A stretch of DNA of 64,000 nucleotides from Rhizorhabdus wittichii RW1 (GTDB lineage: Bacteria; Pseudomonadota; Alphaproteobacteria; Sphingomonadales; Sphingomonadaceae): assembly GCA_000016765.1 (NCBI GenBank), contig CP000700.1, forward strand, positions 186,001 through 250,000. Direction: 5' to 3'. The notes beneath the pieces were generated by a model that was given only the letters and a program-made list of their open reading frames with translations, was not told where the DNA came from and did no database searches. Made by a program: the position numbers and the translations under genes. This document shows positions 61,001 through 64,000 of this stretch, piece by piece; the first letter of the stretch is position 1, and each line of letters opens with the position of its first letter.

Positions 61001-63654
61001 ACGGGCTGAAGCGGTCGCGGCAGGAAGGCGCCAAGGTCTGGCTTCCGCGCGGAAGTGATCGCTTCCCGCCGTTCCTTCGCCGCTTGTCTTATAAGCTCGC
61101 CCGGGCGCTGGACCGAACGCCCGACGCGGTCGCCGATACCCTGCGTAAGCATGCCGGGCTCAAGACCTTCAATGCGCCCGACACGTTGCTCGAACAGGCA
61201 GGCTTTTTGGCCGAACAATTTGCCCAAGGCTGCGTCCGGCGGTTTCACGAGCGCGAGCTCGTCAACATCTATGCACGCTGCTGGGCCCGGCTTGCCGAGA
61301 AATATGGGGCGGAAGATGCGACCGTGCCGCCGGGCAAGCCACCCGCGACGCTGTTGGTGCGCAGGCGAGGCCAGCTCGGCTTTGCCACAGTGGCGGCCGG
61401 TGCCGCCGAAACGATCTATGTTCGGGACAGCACGGATCTGATCGCGACGAGCCTTGTCGAGGTGCTTGGCGATCCGCTGCTCGACGTCCGCGGGGCCGAG
61501 CCGGAGCGCCTGGGCGTGCTCCTTCACAAGCTGTACGGCAACGGTGTGCGGCGAACCTCGCAGCTCGCTTACGCGATCGAGGTCGATGGATCGCCTCTCG
61601 AAGAGCTTGGCCTGGGCCCCAAGCTGGTAAGCTGCTGTCCCTGGCTGCGCTTGATGCTCGCCGTGGCGCTCGAGGCCCTCGACAGTGTCGATCTCAATCG
61701 CTTGCCGGCGGACCGTGCTGCCATTCTGCAAACGCTCGATCGGCTCGAGCTTCATCAGACCGCCGCGCTTCGCTTCCTGCTGAACGGCCAGGATGTAACA
61801 CCGCCCACGGCGCGCGGAGCCTACCAGTTCGAGCGGGCCGAGGGCGAGCCAGTGCTTGTGGTCATGGGAACCGGCCCGCTCGACTGGGCCAAGATCGAAG
61901 CGGCGTTGCCGGCGATCGGTGAAGCTATCGGGCATTCGGCGGTTGTGCCGCACATGAAGCTGCTGGCTCGCCAGCTGCTGCTCGACGATGTGGCGGTCGA
62001 CGAGCAGCCTTCAGGTCAAGAGGACCTGCTGCGTCTGTGCCGCGAGCTGGAACTCACCGAACAGGCGGGCGAAGCCGCGCGTGACGCGCTTGGCGAAAGA
62101 CTGGACCAGTCGGCGCCCTGGCTTCGCGCAGTGGTCTTCCACCATGGCGGGGAGAACGCGTTCGAGACCTGGATGCAAGGCGAGGCCGCCGCGCTGGAGC
62201 ATGCGGGCGCAGCGGCCGAGCAGTTGCGATCCCTGTTGCCTGCGGTGAGCAGCGTGGACGAAATCGTGGCGGCGGCCCGGGCTTCGCTTTCGGCAGGGGA
62301 GCTGCGCGAACGGCTGGGCCTGGAGTTCGAGAGCTTCAATGCCAGCCTGGTTGCGACGGGAAGCGCGCCGGACGTCGACCCGCAGGGCCAGCAGCAGCAG
62401 CTCGACTTCTATATCGCGGACAATCGCATCCTGATCGTCGACGCGCTTCGCAATCTGACAGCGCCGACGCTGCTCGCGTTCACGCCCGATCCGCGCTACA
62501 AGGCGGCCGTCGAAGCCTTGGGCGCCCTCAAGCCCGATCCCGATTGGCTCCTGCGATATGAGCGGATACCCGAGCCGCTCCTGGCCGGTCATGTGGCGGC
62601 ATGGTTGGCGGCGACAGGCGCGCCGGCACTCGGGGAGAATCCGGAAGGGCTAGGCGATCTCGCAGCCGTTCGCACCGGCAATGCCACTATCTTGCGTCAG
62701 GTCGCTCGTACAGCGCCGCCGCTCGTGCGCGCCTGGGGCGTGCAGCATTCAGTTTCGGTGGGTGATCTGTGGCGCGACGCCGGGCAAGTGGAGACGGAAC
62801 TTCGCCGCCGGCTCGACGATGCAGGCGCGTTCGACTGCCGCCTGTGGGATGAAGCCGAGCTCCTGATATGGCTGGAGAAGCTCGGCGCCTGGCCCTCCGG
62901 CATGAAGCACAGCCTTGATCGCGCTGTGCTCGGCGTTCCTGAAACCGACATTGAAGCGGCGGCGCAAAAGGCGAGGGAGGAGCGGGAGAGACGCAGTCGC
63001 GAAGCGCGATCGGTGCGGCTCAATGGGACGCTGCGCGATCCGCTCGAGGTGGACTGGCTCAGTCTTTCCGCCGAGCTGGCCGGCAGCCTGTCAAAGAAGC
63101 TTCTGAACCGGCCGATCGGCAGCTTTGCACAGCTGGCCGCCGGGGGAGGCGGACGCGGCTGGCGCCGGGGATCGGGATCCGGCGGCGGGGGCGGTGGCGG
63201 CGCCTATAGCGGAATACCGCAAGAGAAGAAGGATATGATCGGCCGGCTGGGCGAGCTTACGGTCTATCACTGGCTGAAGGCTCGGCAACCTGGTCAGGAT
63301 ATCGACCGATGCTGGGTGTCGGGTAATTCCGGGCCTTTCGTCGGCAAGGAAGGACGGGACAATCTTGGCTATGATTTCCGGATCAGCTTCAACAAGCAAG
63401 TCTGGTATATCGAGGTGAAGGCGAGCACCGAAGATCCTTGCCAGTTCGAGATGGGAGAGACCGAGGTACGGTGGGCGCGAGACATTGCCCGCTCTCGAGC
63501 GGCTGACCGCTATGTGATCGCCTATGTGGCCAATGTGGGCCAAACCGGCGCCACGACCATCGATATCCTCCCCAATCCGCTCGGCCCTGAGGCTGACGGC
63601 GTGGTGAACATCGCGGGGGATAGCATTCGCTACACTTTCGACCGCCGACGCTAG
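58027..63654 (+). CDS. Giant sacsin/HSP90-like ATPase with C-terminal DUF3883 nuclease-like domain
   Basis: About 1,875 residues; the start is uncertain between 57808 and 58093 because no good ribosome site is visible. N-terminal GHKL ATPase of the sacsin type: HIIADYHGRFLIELIQNGHD, YVANRGQPF and GNKGLGFRSVRHVSD. The C-terminal about 140 residues (GRLGELTVYHWLKA, NLGYDFRI, VWYIEVKAS) are DUF3883, a PD-(D/E)xK-like fold with candidate Asp, Glu and Lys. A Gly/Ser linker at 63141-63215 joins them. Such ATPase-nuclease fusions occur in phage-defence loci. It is divergent from rnk and forms its own unit. Confidence 0.72.
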   Translation: MGNVCGGGKSIATVSPDRSPAALSERASPLAALPPRAHIERIASRKIKGFCGTIDEDGVYYDPVHKQNQSLSQHIIADYHGRFLIELIQNGHDAHDKARRDGEIAVLLAGDEGDSGTLYVANRGQPFASRNVDALCEMGLSSKPPGEAVGNKGLGFRSVRHVSDIPQIYSRLAEDSPGDLFDGYRFTFARGSELDPLLPDEATRALARTDLPAFYIPRWLDQTPDTVREFARKGFSSVIRLPLRNQAALDVVRAEILSLAKAEAPMLLFLRRIATLRAEIQGDRIKEDALDLKLTRSETPLDDAQGPALVDLGENGSFWVARAEIPEGDMQAAVAEGLESGALPESWNGWKGSGEVAVAVPIGETMPDFHPRLYTFLPMGRGATSPFRGHLHGSFFPSSNRTSLDPAVRVNALVLDHAVKLASATAAWLQRRGSAQMEAKVPVLTAVRAAVDLLLWNTPTSLLQGESDGEDEEAIDLGTAMTAAIVRQWGASSLAEADFVPCLAEWAGDALARPPFGPVAFISPAGSRRVQAADTSFSLDVIARHGQSAGLAPFWPGLGEQRSEKLALFLRGHAGGHFKDRLTASERAIIVEGLAKAIARPRRPDWARWTAFYRDLSDFMGSDASALAGKTILICQDGSLRATRSQARPEPSSGETHKRRTRRAPREASVFVPPRRGDAEDSIGEDFYPPAPLREFFAFLHDRLPWYGELAAARQFLEKDLATAFESEALLTRISQILERDETKKVRAAGLRWAFAIWRRSVAIKRAVTLSPAYRLFVPTIDGEFIRASEAVFSSAWPDRTLGYDLQQFLELAPAGSADLAEVRARRLAAPSAAVFGTRFVDDWTDFLIGIGVQRGLEPRTKELQHYVSAGRVTSFDFLKDLGFPDSFGSLLKKDIATRPGVSLGLPTSTDYDVGAVWWMPGQADVDAFSDEALDAYAKLVLAWIGRATHRHLWMPVKHRYNHRSDNRDWPTPLAAFLRSAAWLPCEEPGADGLKRSRQEGAKVWLPRGSDRFPPFLRRLSYKLARALDRTPDAVADTLRKHAGLKTFNAPDTLLEQAGFLAEQFAQGCVRRFHERELVNIYARCWARLAEKYGAEDATVPPGKPPATLLVRRRGQLGFATVAAGAAETIYVRDSTDLIATSLVEVLGDPLLDVRGAEPERLGVLLHKLYGNGVRRTSQLAYAIEVDGSPLEELGLGPKLVSCCPWLRLMLAVALEALDSVDLNRLPADRAAILQTLDRLELHQTAALRFLLNGQDVTPPTARGAYQFERAEGEPVLVVMGTGPLDWAKIEAALPAIGEAIGHSAVVPHMKLLARQLLLDDVAVDEQPSGQEDLLRLCRELELTEQAGEAARDALGERLDQSAPWLRAVVFHHGGENAFETWMQGEAAALEHAGAAAEQLRSLLPAVSSVDEIVAAARASLSAGELRERLGLEFESFNASLVATGSAPDVDPQGQQQQLDFYIADNRILIVDALRNLTAPTLLAFTPDPRYKAAVEALGALKPDPDWLLRYERIPEPLLAGHVAAWLAATGAPALGENPEGLGDLAAVRTGNATILRQVARTAPPLVRAWGVQHSVSVGDLWRDAGQVETELRRRLDDAGAFDCRLWDEAELLIWLEKLGAWPSGMKHSLDRAVLGVPETDIEAAAQKAREERERRSREARSVRLNGTLRDPLEVDWLSLSAELAGSLSKKLLNRPIGSFAQLAAGGGGRGWRRGSGSGGGGGGGAYSGIPQEKKDMIGRLGELTVYHWLKARQPGQDIDRCWVSGNSGPFVGKEGRDNLGYDFRISFNKQVWYIEVKASTEDPCQFEMGETEVRWARDIARSRAADRYVIAYVANVGQTGATTIDILPNPLGPEADGVVNIAGDSIRYTFDRRR

Positions 63655-63975
63655 GACGGCAAGTGGGTTAAGGGTTCTGATCAGATAGGGTAGGATCGAC
63701 GGGGATCGAGTCTCTTCAGACCCCCTTCTGAATCTCGATCTGCCGGCAGCGAGGGCGACCTTGCGGCCGGCCTTCATCTTATGGATCTGCGCCGCGTGTT
63801 CGTCGTCGGGCATGGCGGGCTTGTTTTTGCGTGATCAGGCCCCATATATTGCCTGCTACAGTCGCAAATAGACGGTCTTTCGGTGCTTTGCGGCTCTGCT
63901 CTTCCTTCTTTCCCTGCTCCTCGCAGCACGAGGATTCCCGATCTCCGGGAGCCCGATCCTAGAAGGATATCTCAC
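63655..63975. other. Intergenic region and long 5' leader
   Basis: 321 bases with no convincing gene. The left part holds a hairpin (listed separately). A reverse-strand frame (63813 downwards) begins MPDDEHAAQIHKMKAG but continues into antisense of the previous gene and was rejected. From about 63840 the sequence is pyrimidine-rich with GAACACGAGG-like short stems and ends in an AGAAGGA ribosome site, as expected for a structured cold-shock leader. Confidence 0.45.
63705..63739 (+). terminator. Hairpin after the DUF3883 gene
   Basis: ATCGAG (63705-63710) and TTCAG (63715-63719) pair with CTGAA (63728-63732) and CTCGAT (63734-63739) around an ACCCCCTT loop, with a small internal bulge. It lies about 50 bases past the stop. 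No T run follows, so it may be a weak terminator. Confidence 0.35.
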
Positions 63976-64000
63976 ATGAGCACCATCACCGGCACCGTCA
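63976..64000 (+). CDS. Probable cold-shock protein, 5' end only
   Basis: Eight codons, MSTITGTV, follow AGAAGGA at good spacing. The G-T-V run fits the start of CspA-type RNA chaperones (..TGTVKWFN..). The family usually has a long structured leader, and a gap of similar character precedes it. Too little is in the window to be sure. Confidence 0.45.

Noticed and set aside
63655-63813. Start of a - strand frame MPDDEHAAQIHKMKAG resembling the N-terminus of cobalamin adenosyltransferase (CobO)
   Set aside because: The similarity ends after about 16 residues and the nucleotide-binding loop that should follow is absent. It may be a remnant, but there is not enough to call a pseudogene.

Overview
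The window looks like chromosome of a sphingomonad (Alphaproteobacteria, Sphingomonadaceae). This is inferred from the high GC content, GC-rich third codon positions, a CtrA-type cell-cycle regulator with a C-terminal AA, GGAAC-N16/17-CGTT boxes resembling EcfG general-stress promoters, and frequent GTG/TTG starts. I see no rRNA, tRNA, CRISPR array, integrase or transposase.

Left part (1-34.2 kb) is ordinary accessory chromosome: a truncated exported esterase, a DUF4142 protein with an exported PQQ-type dehydrogenase fused to a PEBP domain, a MscS channel, two stress-type enzymes, then a gas/oxygen cluster (7.6-14.3 kb). That cluster holds a heme-type FixL kinase and FixJ regulator divergent from an alternative oxidase, a stand-alone receiver, a truncated globin, a DUF1971 protein, a second globin and a CHASE4-GGDEF-EAL protein. 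Next come a membrane-anchored winged-helix regulator, a fluoride riboswitch with crcB, a CbpA/CbpM chaperone pair, a thiolase, a catalase-like protein, a PaoABC-type aldehyde oxidoreductase, a RES/Xre toxin-antitoxin pair, CtrA, a divergent MreB paralogue and glutamate dehydrogenase.

Right part (34.4-63.7 kb) is a defence island. Its core is a DNA phosphorothioation system of the Ssp type. An HTH regulator overlaps sspA (cysteine desulfurase), sspB (DUF4007), sspC (large P-loop ATPase) and sspD (PAPS-reductase-like ATP pyrophosphatase) on the + strand. A three-gene restriction operon on the - strand (sspF-sspG-sspH, related to DptFGH) converges on it. Immediately upstream of the modification operon lie a double-GHKL histidine-kinase-like ATPase and a receiver-domain partner, which I do not recognise as a described part of Ssp systems. 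Between the two arms are five small genes, including an Nmad2-like protein whose 3' end overlaps sspH antisense. Beyond rnk there is a ~1,900-residue sacsin/HSP90-like ATPase with a C-terminal DUF3883 nuclease-like domain. The window ends at the first codons of a probable cold-shock protein.

The likely logic is that SspABCD marks host DNA with sulfur and SspFGH attacks unmarked DNA. The GHKL/receiver pair, the Nmad2-like gene and the sacsin-DUF3883 protein are candidates for regulatory or independent defence functions. All functional calls rest on reading motifs by eye; no database search was possible.
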